Source: Crambe crambe (lineage: Eukaryota > Porifera > Demospongiae > Poecilosclerida > Crambeidae). Taken from it: 64,000 nucleotides of DNA. The notes beneath the pieces are model-generated. The model ran no database searches. It saw only the letters and a program-made list of their open reading frames with translations, and had not been told where the DNA came from. The first letter of the stretch is position 1; every line of letters begins with the position of its first letter. Of this stretch, positions 35,206-45,936 are shown in pieces. The position numbers were made by a program, and so were the translations under genes. The stretch is taken from positions 1,611,001 to 1,675,000 of the forward strand of contig OZ004584.1 of NCBI GenBank assembly GCA_963924555.1. The letters run 5' to 3'.

Positions 35206-36268
35206 ACTTTTTTCTCAGTGCTCTATCTTTTGAAATGGTTAATTGTTTGGCTTTCTTGTACTCCTCTAGCCAGGTCGAAGCTTGTGAGAATCCTCGAATT
35301 GTTATCCACAAGGTTACAATCTCTTTCAGCAGTCTAACTACATCTTCTTCCTCATCAATATCCTGAGAGATAAGGGTCCAGTAGAATTGTACATCAATAT
35401 CTTCAGTAATAACTTTAATGAGTACATCCTTGGTGTTTTCATAATTATTGCTGCAATATTTTGGCAGATATGTACGTGTCACTTTTTCAACAGCTATAAA
35501 GAAAGTAAGGGTCTCATCATTCACAGGAAATAACCCTCCTCGGTTAGTCTTTTTGAACCATTCACTTGTGTATGTCGTGAAGTCAGTAGTATCTCCTTGA
35601 ACAGCCATGTTACCCAAGCACATTTCACAGTCTGGATATTTGTTACTTTTTTCATACTTCTTCAATATTTTAAGGGCAACATAACCACATGAATATTGCA
35701 ATGTATTCAGCTCATCTTTTGACAGTAAAATTTCTTCTCTTGGATCTTTTCGACTTTCAAAAGTACATTTAAAGTGCTCTTTCAGTAACTCCTCAAATAC
35801 TAGTAAGTTCACAGTTTGGTAGAAAAGTGGTTCCTTACAGTCTATTTGAAGTGACTCATACAATTTACTCCACAGATGGGGAAGATCTTTCACAGACAGT
35901 TTATGAAATGCTGTCCATAAACGTGCCCTCTTAGCAGAAGATGATCTACACTTGTCAGTGACCTTATTCATTAGAGGCTTCTTCAACAGCTTCACTAGAT
36001 CTTGGTTGAATTTCTTAAAAACTCTTTCATTTGCACCTGACAAAGATAGGAGAGTTTTGCCAATAGACTGTATACTCTGAGTACGAGAAGTTCCAGTTAA
36101 AAACTCTCTTTTTGTCAATGTCAATGTTATAGCTTGTTTTGACAGCCTTTCAACCTCATCTGGTTGCAAAACATGGCCAGCAGCACGAGCAGAACAAGCA
36201 GCACTTGCCGATGCCATCTCTAGTCTGGTGGGTGTGGTTTCCTGTATGGAAACACGGAGTGTTTTCAA
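35174..36268 (-). CDS. Open 364-codon ORF convergent with the P-like transposase
   Basis: One uninterrupted exon. MASASAACSARAAG at codon 18 (36217) is an alternative start. The body is Lys/Glu-rich and mostly alpha-helical in character, with a CEMCLG pair of cysteines and LQYSCGYVALKILKKYEK, which recalls the YIAGYVxRKLxK stretch near the C-terminus of P/THAP9-like and other transposases. It overlaps the 3' end of the transposase by about 30 bp, so the pair probably travelled together. The product is not recognised. It is open although its neighbour has several lesions. Confidence 0.6.
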   Translation of the reverse strand: MKTLRVSIQETTPTRLEMASASAACSARAAGHVLQPDEVERLSKQAITLTLTKREFLTGTSRTQSIQSIGKTLLSLSGANERVFKKFNQDLVKLLKKPLMNKVTDKCRSSSAKRARLWTAFHKLSVKDLPHLWSKLYESLQIDCKEPLFYQTVNLLVFEELLKEHFKCTFESRKDPREEILLSKDELNTLQYSCGYVALKILKKYEKSNKYPDCEMCLGNMAVQGDTTDFTTYTSEWFKKTNRGGLFPVNDETLTFFIAVEKVTRTYLPKYCSNNYENTKDVLIKVITEDIDVQFYWTLISQDIDEEEDVVRLLKEIVTLWITIRGFSQASTWLEEYKKAKQLTISKDRALRKKFKKDTEETDD

Positions 36269-36836
36269 TTGAAGCTATGCGTGTTGCCAATCCCTCCTTC
36301 TACTTTATCTATGAACGGCCACACTGAGATAATGTTCATGCTGCAACAATTATAATGGCCACACTGTTGAGATAACTATAAATGTTCATGATGCAATGAT
36401 TTAATGGCCACATTGTTGAGATAACTAATGTTCATGTTGCAGAAACTAACACTTTAGCCATAAGTTGCATACATTATATATCTACCCCATAAATCTTAGC
36501 TATTATAGCTATATAGCACTATCCTCTGTTAGCTGTTTATGTTGAAGAAACACTTTCAGCATCATTCCGTCTAAGCATACCTGTATATTTATTTATAAGC
36601 TGTGACTACAACAGCCACTATCCTCTGTTAGCTAACTGTTTATGTTGATGCATCCATCATGTTTACAAATTTAATATGTGTTTTTGGTTGTATTGGAACA
36701 ATTTAGTGTGCAATACACATTTTCATTTTTACAGTGTGTGTATTGGGTGTGCAGTATACTGTGTGTATCCTTTGTTATAGTTATACTCTTACATAATGCT
36801 GGCATTGCCAACACATGATTAATATATGACCAATCA

Positions 36837-36900
36837 TGGAAAGTGTTTCCACAACATAGCTAAATAGTAATTTTGAAGCAAACGAAAAGTTGAATGTATA
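36837..36900 (+). promoter_or_regulatory. Putative core promoter of gene 4
   Basis: ATGGAAAGTGTTTCCACAAC, AAATAG, then AAACGAAAAGTTGAATGTA; the most diverged version of the shared block. Confidence 0.35.
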
Positions 36901-36955
36901 GAGTCCAGTTTCAATTCCCTCATCTATAGCTGATGGTTAGCTGTCTATAATAAAA

Positions 36956-38113
36956 ATGAGTAGAAATGTTGATGATGATACAAGATACAACATTCATGAA
37001 AATGAGTGCTATGCAACTACAGTGCATGCCTCAGTTGTTAGAGAAGGAAAAAAAGAAGCTTTCTCAAAGAAGGAATTCTTCTGCATTTTAATGATTGCAG
37101 TTGCAGTCATTTTGCTTATCATCACGGTCTTTATCAGCATTGTATTTGCCTTTGTTGAGATCTCAAATTTGAAGAACATTTCTTTTGGTCAGTCAGATGA
37201 ATTAGCAAAACTAAATAGCAAGTGTGAAGCCAATGGACGAATGCTCAATGTTTCAATGCTTAAGTTAAACCAGTTGAGGCAAGATTATTCTATGCTGGAG
37301 AATGAAACCCAGGAATTGATCGATAATTTAGAGAACCTAGGTTTGCATCCAAGTTATCCTGCAGTTTCATGTGCTGCTATTCTCCAATTTATTCCTTTCT
37401 CTCCCTCAGGCCACTACTGGATCAGGTCATCCAATGGCTCTGCTGTGCGTGTATACTGTGACATGACCAGGTCATGTGGTAACATCACTGGAGGGTGGAC
37501 TAGAGTGGTTGAGCTGGATATGAGTAACACATCCCAGCAATGTCCTTCCTCTTGGACTATGACTTCATCGCCTGCAAGGTCGTGCTTTGCTTCCACACCT
37601 ACATCCTGCCCAGGAACAGTTTTTCCTACCCTTGGATTGACTTACAGTCGCATTTGTGGGCAAGCCATAGGATATAGTACTGGTTCTACTGATGCCTTTG
37701 CTAGAATACACAACTTCAGAAATTCTCCGAGCATTGATGAACCATACTTGGATGGTATCAGTGTGACTCATGGATCCCCTCGGCAGCACATTTGGACTTT
37801 TGGTGTAGGTCATGGTATTAGTCACTACACTATATATCGCTGCCCCTGTGATAATCCTAACCATGCTCTTAGTCAAGCTCCCTATCCACCTTCTTATGTT
37901 GGCAATAACTACTTCTGTGATGGTAACTACAATGGTGTATTGTGGGATGCTATGAACTGCACCACCAACTGCTGCACCTTCAACAATCCTCCGTGGTTCA
38001 GTGTGTCCCTCCCTGCCCCCACCTCTGATGATATTGAAGTGAGAATCTGTGGCGATGAGAATCCTAGTAATGAGAATGTCCTGCTAAGCGTTCTGCAGTT
38101 GTATGTGCAGTAA
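36956..38113 (+). CDS. Type II transmembrane fibrinogen-related protein, copy 4
   Basis: Single exon, 385 residues. It begins MSRNVDDDTRYN (two residues shorter than the MSKKVN type). Same tail, membrane helix and single stalk unit as copy 3. Fibrinogen-like lobe, then HIWTFGVGHGISHY, RCPCDNPNH, YFCDGNYNGVLWD, NNPPWF, DDIEVRICGDENPSNE and LQLYVQ. No lesions. Its downstream flank matches that of copy 3 for over 1 kb, showing block duplication. Confidence 0.87.
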   Translation: MSRNVDDDTRYNIHENECYATTVHASVVREGKKEAFSKKEFFCILMIAVAVILLIITVFISIVFAFVEISNLKNISFGQSDELAKLNSKCEANGRMLNVSMLKLNQLRQDYSMLENETQELIDNLENLGLHPSYPAVSCAAILQFIPFSPSGHYWIRSSNGSAVRVYCDMTRSCGNITGGWTRVVELDMSNTSQQCPSSWTMTSSPARSCFASTPTSCPGTVFPTLGLTYSRICGQAIGYSTGSTDAFARIHNFRNSPSIDEPYLDGISVTHGSPRQHIWTFGVGHGISHYTIYRCPCDNPNHALSQAPYPPSYVGNNYFCDGNYNGVLWDAMNCTTNCCTFNNPPWFSVSLPAPTSDDIEVRICGDENPSNENVLLSVLQLYVQ

Positions 38114-38434
38114 TTTCAGTCCTTCCTTTTAGACCTAGCTATAATAACTGGCATTCACTGCATGATTAACTTGTGTAGCTATAATGTGTGACTTGAATCC
38201 TTGGTATTGTAGTAAATTCTTGTTCATGCATGGACATAGCTAAATCTTATCCATTAATTGTGTGTGCTATAGCTAATTTTTGTTTCTGGATATTTTGTAT
38301 CACCAATAGGAATAAAACAATACTATTGTTGTACAATCATCAGGAGGGATGGAAAGTGCCTCTCCATTTTTATTATGATATTAGTAAACCAGTAGGTACA
38401 CTCTTAATAAGAATATTATTGTACAAGCTATGTG

Positions 38435-38800
38435 GGCAAGATTATTCTTGTGATGGAGTTCCTATAATTGCTTGGATGTGTCATCCAAGACTATATACGT
38501 AGCATGCTTTGGGATGGAGAAGAGTGTGGTGGTAATATGGGCCTGCTATTCCTCCCAATATTCCAAAGTCTGTGTTTCCATTGAGGATGATGGATTTGGA
38601 TTTAGTGGTCAGACTTCTGGTGTGGTAAATCTAGATTCAAATCATGTTGACAGTAGCTATTATTCTGAAATGTGGGAATGGAATACATGCAACATTTGAA
38701 CCTGAGTAAAGGTGACGGAGTTCCTATTTTGCAGAGACATGTCATGTGACTAGCATTTATTGGGATGGAGATGGTGATGATACTTGTTGCTACTGCTCAG
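38435..38800 (+). pseudogene. Decayed family relic downstream of copy 4
   Basis: ATTATTCTTGTGATGGAGTTCC (YSCDGVP), TGCTTTGGGATGGAGAAGAG (LWDGEE), then CCAAAGTCTGTG (KVC) and GGGATGGAGATGGTGATG in disordered frames, as in the relic after copy 3. Confidence 0.5.
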
Positions 38801-39644
38801 TTTATATTTTTGAAATTTATAATGCAAAAGTCATGTCAGGTTTTCAAAAATATGCCATAGCTACAGTGGCTACAATATGTATACCTTGCTAGCTGTGTAT
38901 ACATAACCTACATGCTAGAAAGATAGCTAGTACATTATAATATCCCTGCAAATTCACTTTGAGTATTATATAGCTATTATATAGCTACACAATAACTGAA
39001 ATTTATTAACTACAGCAAGTCACATGATTTTCACATGAGAGGGAATAATGCACTGAGTAATGCACCCCTTCCTGCACCCTTTCACCCTTGGCATAGCTAT
39101 AATGGCCACACTGTAGAGATTATCAATCTTCATGTTCCAACGTTATATATGATGCACATTGTTGAGTTATATAACTAATGTTCATGTTGCAGAAAGACTT
39201 TAAGCATCTGAAAAATAAGTTGCATACCTGTTTAAAAGCTATAGCTATAGTTGTTTACACTTTTCTGTCAATTATTTATAAATTTACTTCCGAATGGACA
39301 CACTAGCTATATAGCTATTTATGTTATAGAAACACTTTCCATGAATCTATCAACATTTACAAAATTCAAATGGACTTTATGTTGTAGATAAACTCTCGCA
39401 TCTGATGTTTTTGTTTACAAAATTGATACACTATTCATGTTGCAGAAACAGTTTCTATATGCATCTGTCATCAATGATAGATGTATTTAACTACATTATG
39501 TATAATAGCAAAACATTATGTTAGCAATGGCAGCAATCATCATCAGCTTAGAGTAAAATATAAAAACAAACACTTCATAGATGTAACGCAAACGAAAGTT
39601 ATTATAATTACGTCATGACTTTTGCTAATAATTATTAGCCCGAT

Positions 39645-39675
39645 TTTGAAGCGAATAAAAAGCTGAATGCAGTGT
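39645..39675 (+). promoter_or_regulatory. Putative core promoter of gene 5
   Basis: GAATAAAAAGCTGAATGCAG is conserved, but the GGAAAGTGTTTCC palindrome is not seen upstream of this copy. Confidence 0.35.
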
Positions 39676-39720
39676 TAAAAGCCATTCCAGTTTCAATTCC
39701 CTCATCTATATAACTTAAAA

Positions 39721-40924
39721 ATGAGTAAAAAAGTCAATGTTGATGATGATACAGGATATAATATTCATGAAAATGAATGCTATGCAACTACGACGTTTCC
39801 CTCAGTTGTTAATAGAGAAGAGATAAAGGAAGTTTTCTCAAAAAAGAAATGGTTCTGCACTATAATGATTGCAGTTGCAATCATTGCATTTATTATTGCA
39901 CTCGTTATCTGCTTTGTGTTTGCCTTCATTGAGATTTCAAGTTTGAAGAGTACTTCCACTGCTCAGTTTTCACTGCTAAATGATCAGTATGAAACTATTC
40001 AACAAAATTTAATGTTGAATACTTCTTTCGATCTGTCAAATCAGAAATTATTATATTCAGACTCTGCACTGGAGAACAGAACCCAGCAATTAATAAAGAT
40101 TTCACTATCAGGATTGCATCCAAGTTATCCTGCAGCTTCATGTGCTGCTATTCAGCAGTTTATTCCCTCCTCTCCCTCAGGTCACTACTGGATCAGGTCC
40201 TCCAATGGCTCTGCTGTGCATGTGTACTGTGACATGACCAAGACATGTGGTAACATCACTGGAGGGTGGATGAGAGTGGCTGAACTGGACATGAGAGACA
40301 GCAGTAGCCAGTGTCCCAGTGCTCTCAGGAACGGAACAGATTGCCCCATACCATCATGTATAATGAACATTGACAGTCCAAACTGTTCTTCAGTCATTTT
40401 TCCTTCACATGGTTTCAATTACTCCAAGGTCTGTGGGATAATCAGAGCTTATCAAAAAGGAATACCTGATTCAATATTTAATGATGGTGGAATAAGAGGT
40501 TCTCCCACTATAGACTCCAACTATGTTGATGGCATCAGTCTAACATATGGTGAATCCCCAAGACAACACATTTGGACGTTTGGTGTTGGTCTTCGAGGTA
40601 CATATCTATAGCTAACTGTCTATTAACCTTATCTTTTATACATACGTAGGTTGTTCATCTCGGCCACCAAGTTTCATCAATAGAGCTCATTACTTTTGTG
40701 ATGGCATTTACATATACAATACACAGACGTGTGTAATTAATAGGCCTCTATGGAACAGGGGAAGTTGTACTCAATGTGCCTCTTCCTCTTCCTCTAATCC
40801 TCCATGGTTTTATAGGCTACTTCCAGTGCATACAACCCACTACATTGAGATGAGAGTGTGTCGTGATCAGCCACGTGGTGACGAAGACACTTTAATTCAA
40901 GCGTATGAAATTTACATCCAGTGA
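39721..40924 (+). CDS. Type II transmembrane fibrinogen-related protein, copy 5 (one intron)
   Basis: Exon 1 is 39721-40597 and exon 2 is 40650-40924; the 52-bp intron is GT-AG and interrupts a Gly codon after its first base. The joined model is 383 residues. Tail DDDTGYNIHENECYATT, helix of a different subtype (KKKWFCTIMIAVAIIAFIIALVICF), and a stalk unlike copies 1, 3 and 4. Fibrinogen-like lobe (HYWIRSSNG, YCDMTKTC, GGW), VCGIIRAYQKG, VDGISLTYGESPRQHIWTFG. Exon 2 gives RAHYFCDG, NPPWFYRLLPVHTT, EMRVCRDQP and EIYIQ. Subtype shared with broken copy 2 and the orphan exon at 30323. Confidence 0.85.
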
Positions 40925-41209
40925 AATTTTAACTTAGTACAAACAATGAAACTATAGCTAGCTATATTATTTCATATGACTGTAAGAGTTTGTGACTAAT
41001 TAACATTATTCGATCGGCTTTTTTTATTTGTTTTGCCTTTTTGTGATAGCTAATAGCTAGATAATTTTTATCTGAGATGTGTAGCTAATTATCTTCATAA
41101 TTATCATTAAACAACTTATTTCAATCTATACTCAGAAATGACTGCGCTATAATCCTTCACTTTTAACTCGACATGTTCAACCTGCTAGCTACAACGTGCA
41201 TGGCAGATA

Positions 41210-41470
41210 ATGCCTCGCCCTCGTGCACGTGATTCTTGGACCTTGACCTCGCATCTGACTGGCACTGTGCACTGGTCTGATTACCTTGATGCAGCTCTGA
41301 TCAAGTATATAAGGTACAACACCAGTAAAAAGAAAATGACAATCAACTATATAAATACGAGCTACATCAGCATTTATCCTTCCTGGGTCTGATGAACTGC
41401 ATAGCTGAAATACATGTCTGGGAGGATCTCAGCATCAGTTGTTTATAATAAAATAAACAATAGTAATAAG
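41210..41470 (+). repeat. Block-B copy of the 0.1/2.45-kb flank; also inverted at 44395-44710
   Basis: Continuous here: CGTGCACGTGATTCTTGGAC, ...TGATCAAGTATATAAGG, ...TACATGTCTGGGA. In block A the same text is split by the insert at 160-2452. A degraded reverse copy (GGTCCAAGAATC, TTGCATCAAGGCTTGATTC, GCAACTGGATGCTGTGATTC) lies at 44395-44710, so gene 6 is bracketed by inverted repeats. Confidence 0.65.
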
Positions 41471-41539
41471 TATCTCTGAGACTATATTATCCTAGATACA
41501 TGCACCATATCATTATGGCTATCTGTAAAAAAGGTGAAC

Positions 41540-42035
41540 AATTTAAGTAAAGGAAAAAAATATTAAAAAGGAGTAGTATGGAGCACACCCAATACACACA
41601 CTACAGTGTGTGTGCATGTGTACATGTTATTGGGATAAACATATGGTGTACGTGCAGTAAAAATGGAAGCTTTTAATATTAGTTATAATACAATAGCTAG
41701 CTAGTGTCCATTTGGCAAAACATTAAAGTAAACAATGACTGATGCATGATTGTTTCTGCAACATAAAAAAAAAAAACAGACGATAGTGGCTGTTGTAGAC
41801 ACATGCAGTTTTTAATACATGTAGCCATAGCTATGCAAACTATTTCAGATAAATGCTTAGCTAAAGTGTTTCTGCAACATAAACAGCTAACAGAGGATAG
41901 TGGTTATATCTAGTTTGGGATAAATACATATGGCATGTATGCAACTTACATAATATTATATGCTTATTTTAAAGTGTTTCTGCAACATGAACATTTATAG
42001 TAGCTACAGCAAAGGGAAAAAATATTAAAAAGGAG
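41540..42035 (-). repeat. Upstream segment inverted relative to gene 1
   Basis: AAAGTGTTTCTGCAACAT motifs and the CACACCCAATACACACAC hairpin appear here as the reverse complement of 2915-3300 and 3880-3953 upstream of gene 1, ending at a GGAGAAGTAGGGATGG MITE boundary. Confidence 0.65.
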
Positions 42036-42036
42036 A

Positions 42037-42268
42037 AGTAGGGATGGTTTAAAAACGTTCAGTAACCAGGCAGGGAGTGAACTTCAGTCAAGTAATCCCT
42101 TACCCATCACCAATATTACCAAAGTATGAGCTAACTATTCCTACTTCACTCCCATAATGGGCGAAGATGGCATAAATGGAGTGAAGTAGGAATAGTTAAC
42201 TCATAGTTTGGTAATATTGGGGGTTACTTGACTGGTGTTGCTGAACTTTTTTGAACTGCACACAGCCA
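42037..42268. repeat. MITE (AGTAGGGATGG ends)
   Basis: Arms GTTCAGTAACCAGG...GTCAAGTAATCCC and the reverse GGGTTACTTGACTG...TTTTTGAACTGC enclose ACTATTCCTACTTCACTCCC and its complement. Confidence 0.8.
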
Positions 42269-42357
42269 TGTATAATATCCTCTGTTTGCATCTGTTTAAT
42301 TATAGTTGCTCTTACATAGTGCTGTCATTGCCAACACATGAATTTATAATGACAGAT

Positions 42358-42447
42358 CGTGGAAAGTGTTTCCGCAACATAAATAGTTTTAATTGGGCAT
42401 AGCTAGGCAATTTTGAAGCAAATAGCTAAAAACCTGAATGCATGCAG
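42358..42447 (+). promoter_or_regulatory. Putative core promoter of gene 6
   Basis: CGTGGAAAGTGTTTCCGCAA, AAATAG, then TAAAAACCTGAATGCATG; very close to that of gene 1. Confidence 0.4.
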
Positions 42448-42481
42448 TGTTATGCAGTTTCAATAGCTATCTATAAGAAAA

Positions 42482-43843
42482 ATGAGTAAAAAAGTGAATG
42501 TCGATGATGATACAAGATATAATATTCATGAAAATGAATGCTATGCAACTACGATGTGTACTTCAGTTGTTAATGGAGAAGGAAAAAAAGAAGCTTTCTT
42601 GAAGAAGAAATTCTTCTGCATTTTAATGATTGCAGTTGCAGTCATTTTGCTTATCATTGCAGTCTTTATCAGCATTGTATTTGCCTTCGTTGAGATCTCA
42701 AATTTGAAGAACGTTTCTTTTGGTCAGTCGAATCAAGAATTAGCAAAACTAAATAGCAAGTGTGAAGCCAATGGACAAATGCTCAATGTTTCAATGCTTA
42801 AGTTAAACCAGCTGAGGAAAGATTACTCTATGCTGGAGAACAGAACCCAGGAATTGATTGAGACCACTGATTATTTTTTAATCCTAAATGATCAGTTTGA
42901 CACTGTTCAACAAATGTTGAACACTTAAATTCTTTTGATCAGTTAAATCACAACAAGTATGAAGCCAATGGACGAATGCTCAATGTTTCAATGCTTAAGT
43001 TAAACCAGTTGAGGCAAGATTATTCTGTGCTGGAGAACAGAACCCAGGAATTGATCAATAATTTAGAGAGCCCAGGTTTGCATCCAAATTATCCTGCAGC
43101 TTCATGTGCTGCTATTCTCCACTTTGTTCCTTTCTCTCCCTCAGGCCACTACTGGATCAGATCATCCAATGGCTCTGCTGTGCGTGTATACTGTGACATG
43201 ACCAGGTCATGTGGTAACATCACTGGAGGGTGGACTAGAGTGGTTGAGCTGGATATGAGTAACACATCCCAGCAATGTCCTTCCTCTTGGACTATGACTT
43301 CATCACCTGCAAGATCGTGCTTTGCTTCCACACCTACTACCTGCCTAGGAACATCTTTTCCTACTCCTGGATTGACCTACAGTCGCATCTGTGGGTGAGC
43401 CATAGGATATTGTACTGGCACTACAAATGCCTTTGCTGAAATATCCAACTTCAGAAATTCTCCGAGCATTGATGAGCCATACGTGGATGGTATCAGTGTG
43501 ACTCATGGATCACCACGACAACACATTTGGAGCTTTGGTGCAGGTTATGGTCATTATCTCTTCCGCTGTCCTTGTGACAATCCTAATCATGCTCTTAATC
43601 AAGCTCCCTATCCGCCTTCTTATGTTGGCAATAACTACTTCTGTGACGGTAACTACAATGGTGCATTGTGGGATGCTATGGACTGCACCACCAACTGCTG
43701 CACTTTCAACAATCCTCCATGGTTCAGTGTGTCCCTCCCTGCCCCCACCACTGATGATATTGAAGTGAGAATCTGTGGTGATGAGAATCCTAGCAATGAG
43801 AATGTCCTGCTAAGCGTTCTACAGTTGTAGCTATGTGCAGTAA
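42482..43843 (+). pseudogene. Type II transmembrane fibrinogen-related gene, copy 6 (broken)
   Basis: Closest to copy 1 and shares its double stalk. Lesions: a rearranged stretch near 42927-42950 (four extra bases and loss of 18 bp) that creates a stop after MLNT; CGA to TGA at 43396-43398, truncating after RICG; and a four-base insertion (TAGC) near 43828 that ends the protein at LQL instead of LQLYVQ. The segments between still read with normal motifs (HYWIRSSNG, HIWSFG, NNPPWF, DDIEVRICGDE), so inactivation is recent. Confidence 0.88.
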
Positions 43844-44070
43844 CTTCATTCCTCCCTTTAAGACTTGAGTTAACGAACTTCTAATCATTATACTGGCATT
43901 CACTGCATGATTACAATAAATTTAGTGTGTGACTTGAATCATTGGTAGCTATGTATTACTTATTAGTGTTCATGTTCATTCCGGTCCATTGTATGTGCTA
44001 AGATGCTAAATTAAATTTTGCATCACCAATAATCTGCTTTTCAGTTGGAATAGAAAAAATTTATAAAAAA

Positions 44071-44303
44071 TAGGGCTCTGTGTGCGGTTCAAAAAAGTTC
44101 AGCAACAAGAGAGTGAACTTCAGTCAAGTAACCTTACCCATCATCAATATTACTATGAGCTACTTCACTCCCATGACAGGCCAAGATAAGATATAAAGGG
44201 AGTGAAGTAGGAATAGTTATATTGGTGATGGGTAAGGGGTTACTTGACTGAAGTTCACTCTCTTGTTGCCGAACTTTTTTGAACTGCACACAGCCATCCC
44301 TAC
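44071..44303. repeat. Complete MITE with about 95-bp inverted arms
   Basis: TAGGGCTCTGTGTGCGGTTC opens and GAACTGCACACAGCCATCCC closes. Both arms include GAGAGTGAACTTCAGTCAAG and a GTAGGAATAG/TACTTCACTCCC core. Confidence 0.85.
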
Positions 44304-44394
44304 ACTTTTATTTTTATTTAGAATAAATATTTTCCTTAACTTGTTCGTCACCTTTTTTGATGTAATGCTTTATTATTTTATTATAGGCAACTGG

Positions 44395-45150
44395 ATGCTG
44401 TGATTCTGCTATCCATGTTGAAGTTCATGTATTGTAGCAATTAATGGAGGTTTATTGTATGAGCTGAAATGAATCTGATCTGGAAGGACATGCTATCTAC
44501 CTATAAGATTGCCATTGGCCTAATTTTGTATATAAAAGATATACTGTTGCATCAAGGCTTGATTCATAACCAGACTAGTGCCATTAAGGGTTTACGCTCT
44601 AAGCATCGAGAGACAAACATCAAGAGATGACAGATTCACTAGTCAGTTGTGGGGTCAAGGTCCAAGAATCTACATGTACCATAAAAATATCTGCCACGTT
44701 GTAGGTTGAAAGCTATAGCAAGACTTAGTCGGAAAAATTATAGCATTTGAATGAACTTAATGATGATTATGAAGATGATGATGATGATGAAAGACTAAAT
44801 GAAAATGACGATTTTAGAAGTCGCTGTACTGCTTTATCTTCTGCTCTTCATACTTGAGTCCTAGCATATTGAAGGTGTTCTGTCTTCAAGTTAGGAGTTG
44901 CTGACTGTAGGAGGGAAGTATACTCTGGAGTTATGAAATATAACTCAGTTATACTATTATACTACTCCATGGACTGCATGATTACGATAAAGATAATTGA
45001 AATAGCTAGTGTGTGACTTGAATCATTGGTATGTACATACTCATTGTTGTTGTTTATGCTAAATCTTATCCATTAGCTGAATTGTGTGTGTGTTGTTTCT
45101 GGATGCAAATAGCTAATCTGTTTTTCAGTTGCAATAGAATAGAATAATAC
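44395..45150. other. No gene seen
   Basis: Holds the reverse copy of 41210-41470, a GATGAT run near 44762-44790, and a copy of the gene 3' flank (GATTACGATAAAGATAATTG). Confidence 0.4.
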
Positions 45151-45151
45151 T

Positions 45152-45285
45152 ACCGGCAAGATTATTCTTGTGATGGGATGTACATGTCATGCAGGACTAA
45201 TTAGCACTCTTTGGGATGCATGGAGAAGAGTGTGGTGGTAATACTTGTTGCGCTACAGAAATAATCCTCCATTAGTCATATTATA
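45152..45285 (+). pseudogene. Decayed family relic downstream of copy 6
   Basis: GGCAAGATTATTCTTGTGATGG, CACTCTTTGGGATGC and TGGTAATACTTGTTGC before ACAGAAATAATCCTCC (LWD...CGGNTCC...NNPP), matching 5870-6030 in block A. Confidence 0.5.
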
Positions 45286-45747
45286 AGCAGAGCACCACTG
45301 GCAACATTTTCGACAATAATTATTGAGGTAACACTGTGTTGACATAACTACTTAGGATAAGGAGTAGTCTACGTATATACACTTGGCGCCTTTTCCTATA
45401 AGTTCGCATGCTAAAATTGCACCTGCTGAAATGTCTAGTACAAGTGTATATGGAATATTCTGGCTGGCTCGCGAGACCATAGTTTGGAGGCTAATGAGAC
45501 TTGGATACGAAGAGGGCTTGAGGTTGTCTGAGATGGATGTTTTCATTCCTTTATATATATAACTATAATTACAGCCACATCCACAACAGTACACACGCAT
45601 TGAATATAAATCATAATGATAAAGAATAACTATGACAACTGTGATGTCACTGGCTAATTATAATACCGCTAGCTATATAATATTATATGACTTCTTATGG
45701 AAGCCGAGAAGTGCAATTTACATCATCCGCAAGCAAATTAATTTTGG

Positions 45748-45936
45748 CGCAAGTCTCCGCAAGTCTCCGCAAGTCTCCGCAAGGCTCCGCAAAGCTCCGC
45801 AAGGCTCCGCGAAGTCTCCGCAAGGCTCCGCAAAGTCTCCGCAAGTCTCCGCAAAGCTCCGCGAAGTCTCCGCAAGGCTCCGCAAGTATCCGCAAGTATC
45901 CGCAAGTCTCCGGAAGAGCCCGCAAGTCTCCGCAAG
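45748..45936 (+). repeat. Left subterminal array of GCAAGTCTCC (10-bp) units
   Basis: About 19 units, with 10- or 11-bp spacing. Common variants are GCAAGGCTCC and GCAAAGCTCC. Confidence 0.95.

Noticed and set aside
31950..36310. Defined ends of the P-like transposon
   Set aside because: The host flank (CTTGCCAGGGCTATA and GGCCACACTG) suggests boundaries near 31950 and 36310, but no inverted ends or 8-bp duplication could be read, so no mobile-element boundary was called.
44762..44790. GATGAT run as part of an acidic protein
   Set aside because: Short microsatellite with no open frame around it.
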